64,000 nucleotides of DNA from Noviherbaspirillum sedimenti (GTDB lineage: Bacteria > Pseudomonadota > Gammaproteobacteria > Burkholderiales > Burkholderiaceae_D), in NCBI RefSeq assembly GCF_003590835.1, contig NZ_QYUQ01000002.1:4278001-4342000 (forward strand), written 5' to 3'. Positions 18,232-26,104 of the stretch are shown piece by piece; position 1 is the stretch's first letter, and each line of letters opens with the position of its first letter. The translations under genes and the position numbers were made by a program. The notes under the pieces were generated by a model. That model was not told where the DNA came from and did no database searches. It saw nothing but the letters and a program-made list of their open reading frames with translations.

Positions 18232-18514
18232 GCACCGCCTCCCTTTCAATAAACGGACGCAATTCCGTGCGTAGCGCTTTATCGGTTACCAGATCGACCT
18301 TGCTGCCGAACAGGTCTTCGAGATAGAACTGGACGCCAAAGTAGCGTGCCGACGTTGCCGGGCCATCGAAGGCAACCAGGATATCGATGTCGCTATCCGC
18401 CTTTGCCGTGTCGCGTGCGGTAGAGCCGAACAGCGCAAGGTCCATCACGCCGTAACGCGCAGCCAGAATCGATTTGCTCTGGGCGAGTAATTGAAGGGCT
18501 TGTGCGCGATTCAA
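18224..18514 (-). CDS. mntA: MntA-like minimal nucleotidyltransferase antitoxin
   Basis: The 96-aa product has the nucleotidyltransferase motif FGSTARDTAKADSDIDILV (residues 29-47), with S31 and acids D42 and D44. MntA AMPylates HepT and so disarms it. The start is read as TTG at 18514 because GAGGAG lies six to seven bases before it. The longer ORF to 18550 has no better site. This is the first gene of the three-gene operon. Confidence 0.92.
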   Translation of the reverse strand: MNRAQALQLLAQSKSILAARYGVMDLALFGSTARDTAKADSDIDILVAFDGPATSARYFGVQFYLEDLFGSKVDLVTDKALRTELRPFIEREAVHV

Positions 18515-18582
18515 TGCAGTCTCCTCTTGATTGGCGGGGCGTCTGGCCAACGAGATGCTGGCGTGGTCGGGTTAATGTCTAT

Positions 18583-18608
18583 GATGCAAAATTATCCTTA
18601 TTGTAAAT
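18583..18608 (+). repeat. Imperfect 26-bp direct repeat, right copy
   Basis: This copy differs from bases 15830-15855 at two positions. It sits about 70 bases upstream of the mntA start, so it could also contain promoter sequence of that operon. A second weaker similarity pair (15927-15942 and 18999-19015, AATTGTC-TAA-AGATG) follows each copy at different distances. Confidence 0.6.
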
Positions 18609-18675
18609 CGTGTGGCGGATTCCTGTGGCAAGACTGAAAGGTTTGTTTTTTTTACCTTTCTTGTTTTTGCCTGAT

Positions 18676-18987
18676 TCAACTTTGCCATAAACCGGAAGTT
18701 TCCCCGTCCGGTATGGTAAATACGGTATCGAAATGCTGCTCCAGGCTTGCGGCGATGTGCTTATTTAATTCAGCACGTGCCAGTTCTCCTTCCATGCACT
18801 GAAGCATCCTTGGAACTTGCGGGGTGACGCCGTCTATTGGTTCAGCGTACGGCAAGTTCGCGCGCAAGAAACTTTTACGAATTTCAAAAACCTCTCTGCC
18901 GTAGGCTCTGGCCGGTGACGGCGGAATGCAGCCTGTTCTAAATGATGCGGAAGAACTCGACGAGGAGGCGCCGCAATTGTTGTTCAT
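18676..18987 (-). CDS. Small hypothetical protein
   Basis: The possible 103-aa product begins MNNNCGASSSSSSASFRTGC and ends with SLEQHFDTVFTIPDGETSGLW. There is a serine run at residues 8-13, no signal peptide and no recognised domain. It is placed on the same strand as the mntA operon but 160 bases upstream of it. Codon use is not clearly that of a strongly expressed gene. It may be a transferred orphan or a degraded fragment. Confidence 0.45.
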   Translation of the reverse strand: MNNNCGASSSSSSASFRTGCIPPSPARAYGREVFEIRKSFLRANLPYAEPIDGVTPQVPRMLQCMEGELARAELNKHIAASLEQHFDTVFTIPDGETSGLWQS

Positions 18988-19177
18988 TTAAATGCGCCAA
19001 TTGTCCTAACAGATGAGATTTTGCCGTTGCCATATTTCCGATTTCCTAATTACTATTCGGGAGTTGGTTGTCGGTCATACCGACCCATTTCATTCCCGTG
19101 CTTCTTGCCGGCGGAGGAAATTAAGCCTCCGGCCTCCCTTATCCGCTTCCTGTCCCATGCAACTACAGCCATGCCGA

Positions 19178-20326
19178 TCATGCATAGGGTGTATACGCAT
19201 TCCCATCCCGCACCAGCAACTGCATCAGTTTCGGGTGGATGAAAAGTTTTTCCTTGCCGACCTGCGTTTCGCGCAGCACGCCGATGGCGACGAGGTCTTT
19301 TAAATAGCGCGAGGCGGCCTGCCGCTGGGCGACCTGTTTATCCACCAGGTTGCCGATGCGGCAGTACGGCTGTTCGAAGATGACGTCCACCAGTTCGCGG
19401 CTATAGATTTTCGGCAGCTGCTCGCGCACATGGCCGGCGGTATGTTCGGCCAGTGCGAGGATGGCGGCAATCTTGGCGGTGGTCCAGCGCGCGGTTTCTT
19501 CCACTGCCTGCAGCATGAAAATCAGCCACGGTTCCCATTCCTGCTTGCGCGTGGTATCCAGCAGCAGGCGGTAGTAATCCGCTTTGTGGGCAATGATGTG
19601 GCGGCTCAGGTAAAGAATCGGCAGCGTGAGCAGCTCTTCCTGGATGAGAAAAAGAATGTTCAGCACGCGACCGGTGCGACCATTGCCGTCGGCAAAAGGG
19701 TGGATCGCCTCGAACTGATAATGTCCGATCGCCATGCGCACCAGCGGGTCGAGCCCGGTTTCATTGTGCAGGAAGCGTTCCCAATTGGCCAGCAGGCCGC
19801 GCAGATGGGCTTCGCCTTCCGGTGGCGTGTAGATGATCTCGCCATTGCGGTCATTGACCAGTTGGGTGCCGGGCGTACGGCGGATATCGATCTCGGCGGC
19901 CTTGATGATGCGATAGATGTCGACTGCTGTGGCGGTGCACAGCGGGCGCTGCGTCAGCGAGTGAAATCCGCGGTGAAGCGCGGTGCGATAACGCAGCGCT
20001 TCCTTGGTCGCGCTATCGGCCTGGTTGTCGCTGCCGTCGGCAAATTGAAACAGGCGGTCGGTGGTCGTGACGATGTTTTCAATCTCGGAGCTGTCTTTGG
20101 CTTCCAGCAACGGAATGGTGTTGATGAGCATCGTTTGATTCGGGATCAACTGGGCCGCTTGCTTCAGTTCGGCCAAGGCTGCGCGTGCCAGGATGCATTG
20201 TTTGAGAACGGCTTTGGTTTCCAGTTCGGCCGCCGGCGGCAGCAGGGGTAATTGGTTATAAGGTGTATCGGCGCGCCAAGGGAGGGCGGCATCTATCATG
20301 TTCTCTGAAGCGAATTTTGGCGACAT
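19178..20326 (-). CDS. Fic family adenylyltransferase, class II, with C-terminal winged helix
   Basis: The 382-aa protein has the catalytic Fic motif HPFADGNGRTGR at residues 209-220. The N-terminal inhibitory helix is present as SSEIEN (79-84), the (S/T)xxxE(G/N) form of class II. The C-terminal 90 residues (IFEQPYCRIGNLVDKQVAQR onward) read as a winged helix for DNA binding. The family transfers AMP to target proteins, and class II members are often self-contained. The ATG at 20326 lies within an operator-like repeat; 20299 is an alternative start with AGAG in front. Confidence 0.93.
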   Translation of the reverse strand: MSPKFASENMIDAALPWRADTPYNQLPLLPPAAELETKAVLKQCILARAALAELKQAAQLIPNQTMLINTIPLLEAKDSSEIENIVTTTDRLFQFADGSDNQADSATKEALRYRTALHRGFHSLTQRPLCTATAVDIYRIIKAAEIDIRRTPGTQLVNDRNGEIIYTPPEGEAHLRGLLANWERFLHNETGLDPLVRMAIGHYQFEAIHPFADGNGRTGRVLNILFLIQEELLTLPILYLSRHIIAHKADYYRLLLDTTRKQEWEPWLIFMLQAVEETARWTTAKIAAILALAEHTAGHVREQLPKIYSRELVDVIFEQPYCRIGNLVDKQVAQRQAASRYLKDLVAIGVLRETQVGKEKLFIHPKLMQLLVRDGNAYTPYA

Positions 20327-20396
20327 ATCGACAGCTTATGTCGCACGTGGCGACATGTCAATCAGATGTGTCGCTATTTTTCGATTCTATCGACAT
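20320..20396. promoter_or_regulatory. GCGACAT repeat array at the Fic gene start
   Basis: Two inverted repeats occur in tandem: GCGACATA/TATGTCGC (20320-20327 with 20337-20344) and GCGACA/TGTCGC (20350-20355 with 20369-20374). A further CGACAT half-site lies at 20391. The first repeat spans the Fic ATG. The array probably binds the winged helix of the Fic protein itself or another repressor. Confidence 0.65.
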
Positions 20397-20450
20397 ATTC
20401 GAGAATCATCGACTGATGCCGCGCGTGGCAACAGTCGATGAAGAATAGCC

Positions 20451-21542
20451 TTAGACGTTAAACAGGAAGTTCAGCACATCGCCATCCTTGACGATGTATT
20501 CCTTGCCCTCGGCGCGCATCTTGCCGGCTTCCTTGGCCCCTTGCTCGCCCTTGTAGGTAATGAAGTCGTCAAAGGCGATGGTTTGCGCGCGGATGAAGCC
20601 GCGTTCGAAATCGGTGTGGATCACGCCAGCCGCCTGCGGTCCGGTTGCACCCACCGGAACGGTCCAGGCGCGCACTTCCTTGACGCCAGCGGTGAAATAG
20701 CTTTGCAGGCCCAGCAGCTTGAAGGCGGCGCGGATCAGGCGATCCAGACCCGGCTCTTCCATGCCCATGTCGGCCAGGAAATCGATCTTGTCGGCATCGT
20801 CGAGGTCAGCGATTTCGGCTTCGATGGCCGCGCAGATGGCAACTACCGGCGCATTCTGTTTCTTGGCATACTCAGTCAACTGATCCAGCAGCGGATTGTT
20901 GGTGAAACCGTGGTCGGAGACGTTGCCAACGTACATGGCGGGCTTGGCCGTGATCAGGCACAGTGGCTTGATCAAGGCCATTTCCTCGGCATCCAGGCCC
21001 AGTGCACGTACCGGCTTGGCATCATTCAGATGCGGCATGATGCGTTCCAGCAGCGCCACCAGCTTGGCGGCATCCTTGTCGCCCGAGCGCGCCTTCTTGT
21101 TTTCGCGATGAATGGCTTTTTCGACAGTACCCATGTCGGCCAGCGCGAGTTCGGTTTCAATCACGGCAATATCGTCGAGCGGGCTGATGCGGCCGGCCAC
21201 GTGGATCACATTGTCATCCTCGAAGCAACGCACCACGTTGACGATGGCATCGGTTTCGCGGATGTGCGAGAGGAACTGGTTGCCGAGACCTTCACCCTTG
21301 GAGGCGCCCGCCACCAAGCCAGCGATATCGACGAATTCGACGATGGACGGCACGATGCGTTCGGGCTTGACGATTTCCGCCAGTTGCTTCAGGCGCGGAT
21401 CGGGCACTTCAACGACGCCGACATTGGGCTCGATCGTGCAGAAGGGATAGTTTTCCGCAGCGATGCCCGCCTTGGTCAGTGCATTGAACAGGGTGGATTT
21501 GCCGACGTTAGGCAGGCCGACGATACCGCATTGGAGACTCAT
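20451..21542 (-). CDS. ychF: Redox-regulated ATPase YchF (Obg family)
   Basis: The 363-aa product is of normal YchF length. It has [14 protein letters not shown] (P-loop, residues 8-21), the switch region [17 protein letters not shown] (about 68-84) and a C-terminal TGS domain ([20 protein letters not shown] near 314-333). YchF binds ATP rather than GTP because of its NxxE-type base motif (NVSD region) and associates with the ribosome. It is encoded directly upstream of pth in the same direction, separated by a small lipoprotein gene. Confidence 0.97.
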   Translation of the reverse strand: MSLQCGIVGLPNVGKSTLFNALTKAGIAAENYPFCTIEPNVGVVEVPDPRLKQLAEIVKPERIVPSIVEFVDIAGLVAGASKGEGLGNQFLSHIRETDAIVNVVRCFEDDNVIHVAGRISPLDDIAVIETELALADMGTVEKAIHRENKKARSGDKDAAKLVALLERIMPHLNDAKPVRALGLDAEEMALIKPLCLITAKPAMYVGNVSDHGFTNNPLLDQLTEYAKKQNAPVVAICAAIEAEIADLDDADKIDFLADMGMEEPGLDRLIRAAFKLLGLQSYFTAGVKEVRAWTVPVGATGPQAAGVIHTDFERGFIRAQTIAFDDFITYKGEQGAKEAGKMRAEGKEYIVKDGDVLNFLFNV

Positions 21543-21704
21543 AATATGTACAGAAGAAGGTGATCAACCCGCTATTTTACAGTAGCCGGAGACTACTTCT
21601 GCACGATGTTCAGGGATGTCGGCAAGTCGGTGGCAGGGATGTCTGGCGGTCACGCGCCGCGTGATGGGGGCGCAGCTTTGCGCGCTTCCGCCATTTTCCC
21701 AAAG

Positions 21705-21857
21705 TTACGGAAGAATGCCCGGGGTATCATAAGCATTCGGGGTGGTCGGATAGCCGCTGCTCATGTCCGAACCCATGCTGCCTGAACTGGAACCCTTAGT
21801 CATGCCGGTACATCCGGCAACCACCAACATAGCGAGAATAATCAATGCGTTTTTCAT
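21705..21857 (-). CDS. Small 50-aa lipoprotein
   Basis: The ATG at 21857 is preceded by GGAGG seven bases upstream. The product begins MKNALIILAMLVVAGCTG, a complete lipoprotein signal with lipobox VAGC, so the mature protein of about 35 residues starts at Cys16. The rest is rich in Ser, Gly, Met and Tyr and ends TPGILP. No function can be assigned. The residue after the cysteine is threonine, not aspartate, so outer-membrane sorting by Lol is expected. Confidence 0.75.
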   Translation of the reverse strand: MKNALIILAMLVVAGCTGMTKGSSSGSMGSDMSSGYPTTPNAYDTPGILP

Positions 21858-22054
21858 GATATGCCTCCGACAAATATTTTCGGATAATCTACTCTACGCC
21901 CCTAGCGGAAAGTAGATTCAGTATAGGACGTACATATGCACATCGCTAGTCGGAATGGCAAGAAATTTGATATGTAAAGTGGGTTGGTGCTTACTTGGGA
22001 ACAGGATAGAACTTGTGTGCATCGCGCCCAGTCTTAGCGCGCGTCTATCACGGC

Positions 22055-22636
22055 TCAGGATGCCTTTGCGGAATGCAATTGCATCATTGCCGCTTCGAAT
22101 TTTCCTTCACATAGCAGCGGCACAACCTGCAAGCTGTTAGCGATGGCATCGTCGATCAGCAGCTGTTCTTCGCGGCGCGGACGGTGCAGCACAAAGTCGA
22201 CTACGGCTTGCTGTAGATTCATTGGACGCGGGTGACCGATGCCGATACGCAGGCGCCAGTAGTCCTGGGTGCCGAGCGCAGCGGTAATGTCCTTCAAGCC
22301 ATTGTGGCCGCCCGATGATCCGCCCCTTTTGATTTTTGCGCTACCCGGCGGCAAGTCGAGTTCATCATGCGCGACCAGGATTTCATCGGCAGCAATCTTG
22401 AAGAAGCGCGCCAGCGCACCGACCGATTGCCCGGAGCGGTTCATGTAGGTTTGCGGCTCCAGCAGCCAGATTTCCTTGCTGGCAATGGTGGTCTTGGCGG
22501 CCAGCGCATTGTATTTCGCCTCGCGCGCCAGGCGGTTGGCGGCAAGCTGGTCCACCAGCCAGAAGCCGGCATTGTGGCGGGTCTGTTCGTATTCCGGGCC
22601 GGGATTGCCAAGGCCGACGATCAAGCGTATGGACAT
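22055..22636 (-). CDS. pth: Peptidyl-tRNA hydrolase
   Basis: Pth releases peptides from prematurely dropped peptidyl-tRNA. The 193-aa protein starts [19 protein letters not shown], carries the catalytic His in [11 protein letters not shown] (about residues 20-30), and shows the conserved HDELDLPPG (about 92-100) and [12 protein letters not shown] motifs. It follows rplY in the same direction after a 70-base gap containing a terminator-like hairpin, the usual rplY-pth pairing. Confidence 0.97.
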   Translation of the reverse strand: MSIRLIVGLGNPGPEYEQTRHNAGFWLVDQLAANRLAREAKYNALAAKTTIASKEIWLLEPQTYMNRSGQSVGALARFFKIAADEILVAHDELDLPPGSAKIKRGGSSGGHNGLKDITAALGTQDYWRLRIGIGHPRPMNLQQAVVDFVLHRPRREEQLLIDDAIANSLQVVPLLCEGKFEAAMMQLHSAKAS

Positions 22637-22660
22637 GGTGTATGCGAGAGTGAAAAAATG

Positions 22661-22686
22661 AAAAAAACCCGCCACCAGGGCGGGTT
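22661..22686 (-). terminator. Intrinsic terminator between rplY and pth
   Basis: On the minus strand AACCCGCC pairs with GGCGGGTT around loop TGGT and is followed by seven T residues. It lies 20 bases after the rplY stop and 25 bases before the pth ATG. Read-through or a separate promoter must supply pth. Confidence 0.85.
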
Positions 22687-22706
22687 CTTCGATGGCCAAT
22701 GCAGGA

Positions 22707-23300
22707 TTACTTCTTTTCGGCTTCGCCTGCTGCTTCCACTTTACCAGCCGGCACCATGGCGGTGACGATGGTCGGATTGTCCTGGCCATGAACGGCGGCG
22801 ACGCCAGCCGGCAACTTGATGTCGGACAAGTGCAGCGATGCACCGGCTTCGAGGGTCGACAGGTCGACTTCGACGAATTCCGGCAGATCCTTCGGCAGGC
22901 AGGTGATATCCAGTTCCGCGAACACGTGGCTGATGACGGCGGCGGACAGCTTGACGGCCGGCGAGACTTCCGCGTTGATGAAGTGCAGGGGCACTTTCAC
23001 GTGGATCTTCTGGTTCGGATCGACGCGCTGGAAGTCAACGTGCAAGACCAATTGCTTGTATGCGTGCACCTGGAAATCGCGCAGCAGGACTTTTTCTTCC
23101 TTGCCATCGACTTCGAGGTCGAGGATCGACGAGTGGAACGCTTCTTTTTTCAGCGCATGATACAGCGCGTTGTGGTCGAGCTTGATAGCGGCCGGTGCGG
23201 TCGGGCCGCCGTAGACGATACCAGGGGTTTGGCCAGCAGTGCGCAGGCGGCGGCTCGCTCCGGACCCCTGCTCAGTGCGTGCAAATGCGATTACTTTCAT
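22707..23300 (-). CDS. rplY: 50S ribosomal protein L25 (general stress form, Ctc type)
   Basis: The 197-aa product has the L25 5S-rRNA-binding domain (residues 1-95; [20 protein letters not shown] start with G/S-rich RNA-contact segment) and the C-terminal TL5/Ctc beta domain. The end is alanine- and glutamate-rich. It binds 5S rRNA in the large subunit. It lies between prs and pth, a common order in this class. Confidence 0.96.
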   Translation of the reverse strand: MKVIAFARTEQGSGASRRLRTAGQTPGIVYGGPTAPAAIKLDHNALYHALKKEAFHSSILDLEVDGKEEKVLLRDFQVHAYKQLVLHVDFQRVDPNQKIHVKVPLHFINAEVSPAVKLSAAVISHVFAELDITCLPKDLPEFVEVDLSTLEAGASLHLSDIKLPAGVAAVHGQDNPTIVTAMVPAGKVEAAGEAEKK

Positions 23301-23340
23301 GTTGATGCTCCAGTGTGTGCGGGACTTGCATCCCGCGGTA

Positions 23341-23366
23341 AAAATCCCCCGCGACCAGGGGATTTG
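23341..23366 (-). terminator. Intrinsic terminator of prs
   Basis: On the minus strand AAATCCCC pairs with GGGGATTT around a seven- to eight-base loop, and TTTTA follows. It lies 33 bases after the prs stop codon and 40 bases before the rplY start. Confidence 0.75.
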
Positions 23367-23398
23367 GGAAGCCACTCAATATGAGCGACCAGTTAAAA

Positions 23399-24349
23399 TC
23401 AGTCAGCGAATAATGACATCACCGAATCGCCCTTGGAAATGCGGCGGATCGTTTCAGCCAGCAATTCCGCGCAAGTCAGTTGGCGGATTTTCGGGCAAGC
23501 CTTGGCGGCATCACTCAATGGAATGGTGTCGGTGACCACCAGTTCGTCCAGCGGCGATTCGGTGATGCGCTGGATCGCCGGGCCGGACAGCACCGCGTGG
23601 GTACAGTAAGCCACTACTTTCTTGGCGCCGCGGTTCTTCAGGACTTCGGCGGCCTTGGTCAGGGTGCCGGCGGTATCGACCATGTCATCCATGATCACGC
23701 AGTTGCGGCCTTCAACGTCGCCGATGATGTTCATCACTTCGGAGACATTGGCTTTCGGACGGCGCTTGTCGATGATCGCCAGGTCGCAGTTCAGACGCTT
23801 GGCCAGCGCACGGGCGCGCACCACGCCGCCAACGTCGGGAGAGACCACCAGCAGGTCGTCGTATTCCTTGTTGACGAGATCGGAGAGCAGCACCGGCGAG
23901 GCATAGATATTGTCGACCGGGATATCAAAGAAGCCCTGGATCTGGTCGGCGTGCAAGTCCATGATCAGCACACGGTCGACGCCGGCTTCCTGCAGCATGT
24001 TGGCGACCACCTTGGCGGAAATCGCCACGCGCGCCGAGCGCGGGCGGCGATCCTGGCGTGCGTAACCGTAGTAGGGGATGGCGGCAGTGATGCGGCCGGC
24101 CGAGGCGCGCTTCAGGGCATCGACCATCAACATGATTTCCATCAGGTTGTCATTGGTCGGCGCACACGTTGATTGCAGTACGAAGACATCCTTGCCGCGC
24201 ACGTTTTCATTGATTTCGACGACCACTTCGCCGTCGGAAAATCGCGAGACCAGCGCCTTGCCGAGTGGCAGGCCAAGCTGATTGGCAACCCCGATAGCCA
24301 ATTCCGGATTTGCGTTGCCGGTAAAAACCATCAGGTTTTCGAGTGCCAT
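23399..24349 (-). CDS. prs: Ribose-phosphate pyrophosphokinase
   Basis: Prs makes PRPP from ribose-5-phosphate and ATP for nucleotide, histidine and tryptophan synthesis. The 316-aa length is standard. The PRPP-binding loop is [19 protein letters not shown] (about residues 215-233). The ATP-binding YYGYARQDR segment (95-103) and the [12 protein letters not shown]g/phosphate region (130-141) are intact. The ATG at 24349 follows a tRNA-Gln gene on the same strand. Confidence 0.98.
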   Translation of the reverse strand: MALENLMVFTGNANPELAIGVANQLGLPLGKALVSRFSDGEVVVEINENVRGKDVFVLQSTCAPTNDNLMEIMLMVDALKRASAGRITAAIPYYGYARQDRRPRSARVAISAKVVANMLQEAGVDRVLIMDLHADQIQGFFDIPVDNIYASPVLLSDLVNKEYDDLLVVSPDVGGVVRARALAKRLNCDLAIIDKRRPKANVSEVMNIIGDVEGRNCVIMDDMVDTAGTLTKAAEVLKNRGAKKVVAYCTHAVLSGPAIQRITESPLDELVVTDTIPLSDAAKACPKIRQLTCAELLAETIRRISKGDSVMSLFAD

Positions 24350-24380
24350 GAGATCCCCAAAATGAATGCGTTAAAAGCTT

Positions 24381-24424
24381 AAAAAGCCGCCAAAACAGAC
24401 TGGTTAGTCTTGCGTTGGCGGCTT
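24381..24424 (-). terminator. Hairpin between tRNA-Gln and prs, terminator or attenuator
   Basis: On the minus strand AAGCCGCC (24424-24417) pairs with GGCGGCTT (24391-24384), with an inner AGACT/AGTCT stem, followed by TTTTTAAG. The structure lies just after the tRNA and 32 bases before the prs start. It could end the tRNA transcript or modulate prs expression. Confidence 0.7.
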
Positions 24425-24459
24425 GTTATTGATGTAGCTTGGTTTTTGCTAATGTTTAT

Positions 24460-24536
24460 TGGCAGGGGAACAAGGATTCGAACCTTGGTATGCTGGAATC
24501 AAAATCCAGTGCCTTAACCAGCTTGGCGATTCCCCT
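24460..24536 (-). tRNA. tRNA-Gln (anticodon TTG)
   Basis: The minus strand folds as a complete cloverleaf: acceptor AGGGGAA/TTCCCCT, anticodon stem CTGGA/TCCAG with loop TTTTGAT (anticodon TTG), T arm CAAGG-TTCGAAT-CCTTG, discriminator G and an encoded CCA at 24462-24460. The gene lies between ispE and prs, a conserved place in betaproteobacteria. No duplicated 3' end was seen nearby that would mark an integration. Confidence 0.97.
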
Positions 24537-24620
24537 ACACAACCGGTTGTTTGTCGTTTCAATCGCGCCTCTTTGGGCGGCGCTTGCAACGCCAAACGAA
24601 TCTGGTAGTTACGACCTATA

Positions 24621-25475
24621 TTATATATCTGCAAGCGGGTGTTGTGCTATGGCCCGTGCTTTCCATGCTTTCCAGTGCGCCGGTACTGCTTTGAGTACCG
24701 CATCGGCATCGGGTTCATGCGCAAAAAAACTAAATACGCAGGCACCTGATCCCGTCATTCTCGCATCGCCGTATTTCTGTAGCCAGGATATGGCTTCGGC
24801 GACTTCGGGAAACAGCTTGGCAGCCACGACTTGCAAGTCGTTTTTTCCAAAGCCAACAGGGGCAGTGGAAAAGTCCAATATTGTGACGGGTTCCGTGTTC
24901 CTTGTCAATTCTTTTGCAGTAAAAATTGCCGGAGTTGGTACCGATACGCCTGGTTCGAGCACCACATACCAGCCATCCGGGGTGGTGACGGCGGTCAATT
25001 CCTCGCCGACGCCGGCGGCAAAGGCATTCTGGCCAAAGATAAAAAAGGGCACGTCGGCACCCAGTTTCAGGCCCAGTTCCATCAGTTGCCCGCGGTTCAG
25101 CCCTGCTTGCCACAAATGGTTCAGGGCAAGCAGGGTGGTGGCGGCATCCGAGGAGCCGCCACCCAGGCCGCCGCCCAGCGGCAGCTTTTTTTCAATGGCG
25201 ATATTGGCGCCGGGCCGGTGGCCCTCGCCCAGGGTGGCTTGCAGCAGTCGGGCGGCGCGCACGATCAGGTCGCTGTCGGCATCCACGCCGGGCACGTCGC
25301 TGGTGCGGCAAATGACGCCGTCATCGCGCGTTTCGAAATGCAGGATATCGCCATGGTCGAGCAGCTGGAATACGGTTTGCAGCAGGTGATAGCCGTCGGC
25401 GCGGCGGCCGGTGACATGCAGGAACAGGTTGAGCTTGGCAGGCGCCAGGCAATCATTCAGGGTACGGGAGGGCAT
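24621..25475 (-). CDS. ispE: 4-diphosphocytidyl-2-C-methyl-D-erythritol kinase
   Basis: IspE phosphorylates CDP-methylerythritol in the non-mevalonate isoprenoid pathway. The 284-aa GHMP kinase has [19 protein letters not shown] (residues 12-30), the ATP-binding [16 protein letters not shown] motif (about 92-107) and the [10 protein letters not shown] motif (about 133-142). It follows lolB by 8 bases on the same strand, forming TPR-lolB-ispE. Confidence 0.97.
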   Translation of the reverse strand: MPSRTLNDCLAPAKLNLFLHVTGRRADGYHLLQTVFQLLDHGDILHFETRDDGVICRTSDVPGVDADSDLIVRAARLLQATLGEGHRPGANIAIEKKLPLGGGLGGGSSDAATTLLALNHLWQAGLNRGQLMELGLKLGADVPFFIFGQNAFAAGVGEELTAVTTPDGWYVVLEPGVSVPTPAIFTAKELTRNTEPVTILDFSTAPVGFGKNDLQVVAAKLFPEVAEAISWLQKYGDARMTGSGACVFSFFAHEPDADAVLKAVPAHWKAWKARAIAQHPLADI

Positions 25476-25483
25476 GTGGAGTG

Positions 25484-26104
25484 TTAATTGGCTTGCCAGT
25501 TGTCGATCACGATGCGCAGGCTGACCGGGCCGGCTTCCGCCGTCTGGCGCGCCAGATCGATGCGGCGCGGACGCACGGCATCGGCCGCGCCGGCCTGTTG
25601 CCAGCTTGTATAAACGATGCGCCAGCCATCCGGCGTGCTGACCGCGCTGCCGGGTTCGGCCGGCGCCACCCAGGGCTGGCTCCGCGCATCCCTGGCAAAT
25701 CCTTGCAACCAGTCGCGCAAGCCGGCTACCGGCAGCGGCCAGCCAAGCGCGGTTTGCGCCAGCGCGTCGGCGTCCGCTGCGACCTTGGGTGCCTGGCCGG
25801 CCTGGGTCAGGCTGGCACCGCCGGCTTGCACCTCGATCACGGCCAGGGTCTGGCCGAGCGGGGAAAACAGGGTGAGCAGGGTGCGTTGCGGCGTTTGCGA
25901 CCAGGAAAAGCTGCCGTGCAGGGCTTCATCGGCGCCACCACGGCGGTACTGGACCGACAGCCGTCCCGCCAGTTCAATCGTGTCGAGGTAAGCGCGCGGT
26001 GCCGGCCTGACAGCCGACACCGGTTGTTCGGCAGGCGGGATCAGCGCGGCGCAGCCGGCCAGCAGCCAGCATAGTGCGGCGACGCAGGCAAGGCGACGGC
26101 TCAT
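25484..26104 (-). CDS. lolB: Outer-membrane lipoprotein receptor LolB
   Basis: LolB accepts lipoproteins from LolA and inserts them into the outer membrane. The 206-aa protein has a lipoprotein signal peptide ([15 protein letters not shown], Cys at residue 18). The LolB fold follows, with [31 protein letters not shown] and the conserved YTSWQ near residue 180. The ATG at 26104 overlaps the TPR gene stop codon by four bases. Confidence 0.93.
   Translation of the reverse strand: MSRRLACVAALCWLLAGCAALIPPAEQPVSAVRPAPRAYLDTIELAGRLSVQYRRGGADEALHGSFSWSQTPQRTLLTLFSPLGQTLAVIEVQAGGASLTQAGQAPKVAADADALAQTALGWPLPVAGLRDWLQGFARDARSQPWVAPAEPGSAVSTPDGWRIVYTSWQQAGAADAVRPRRIDLARQTAEAGPVSLRIVIDNWQAN

Noticed and set aside
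24460..24536. tRNA-Gln as an integration site for a mobile island
   Set aside because: No duplicated tRNA 3' end and no integrase gene lie nearby. Both neighbours are conserved housekeeping genes.
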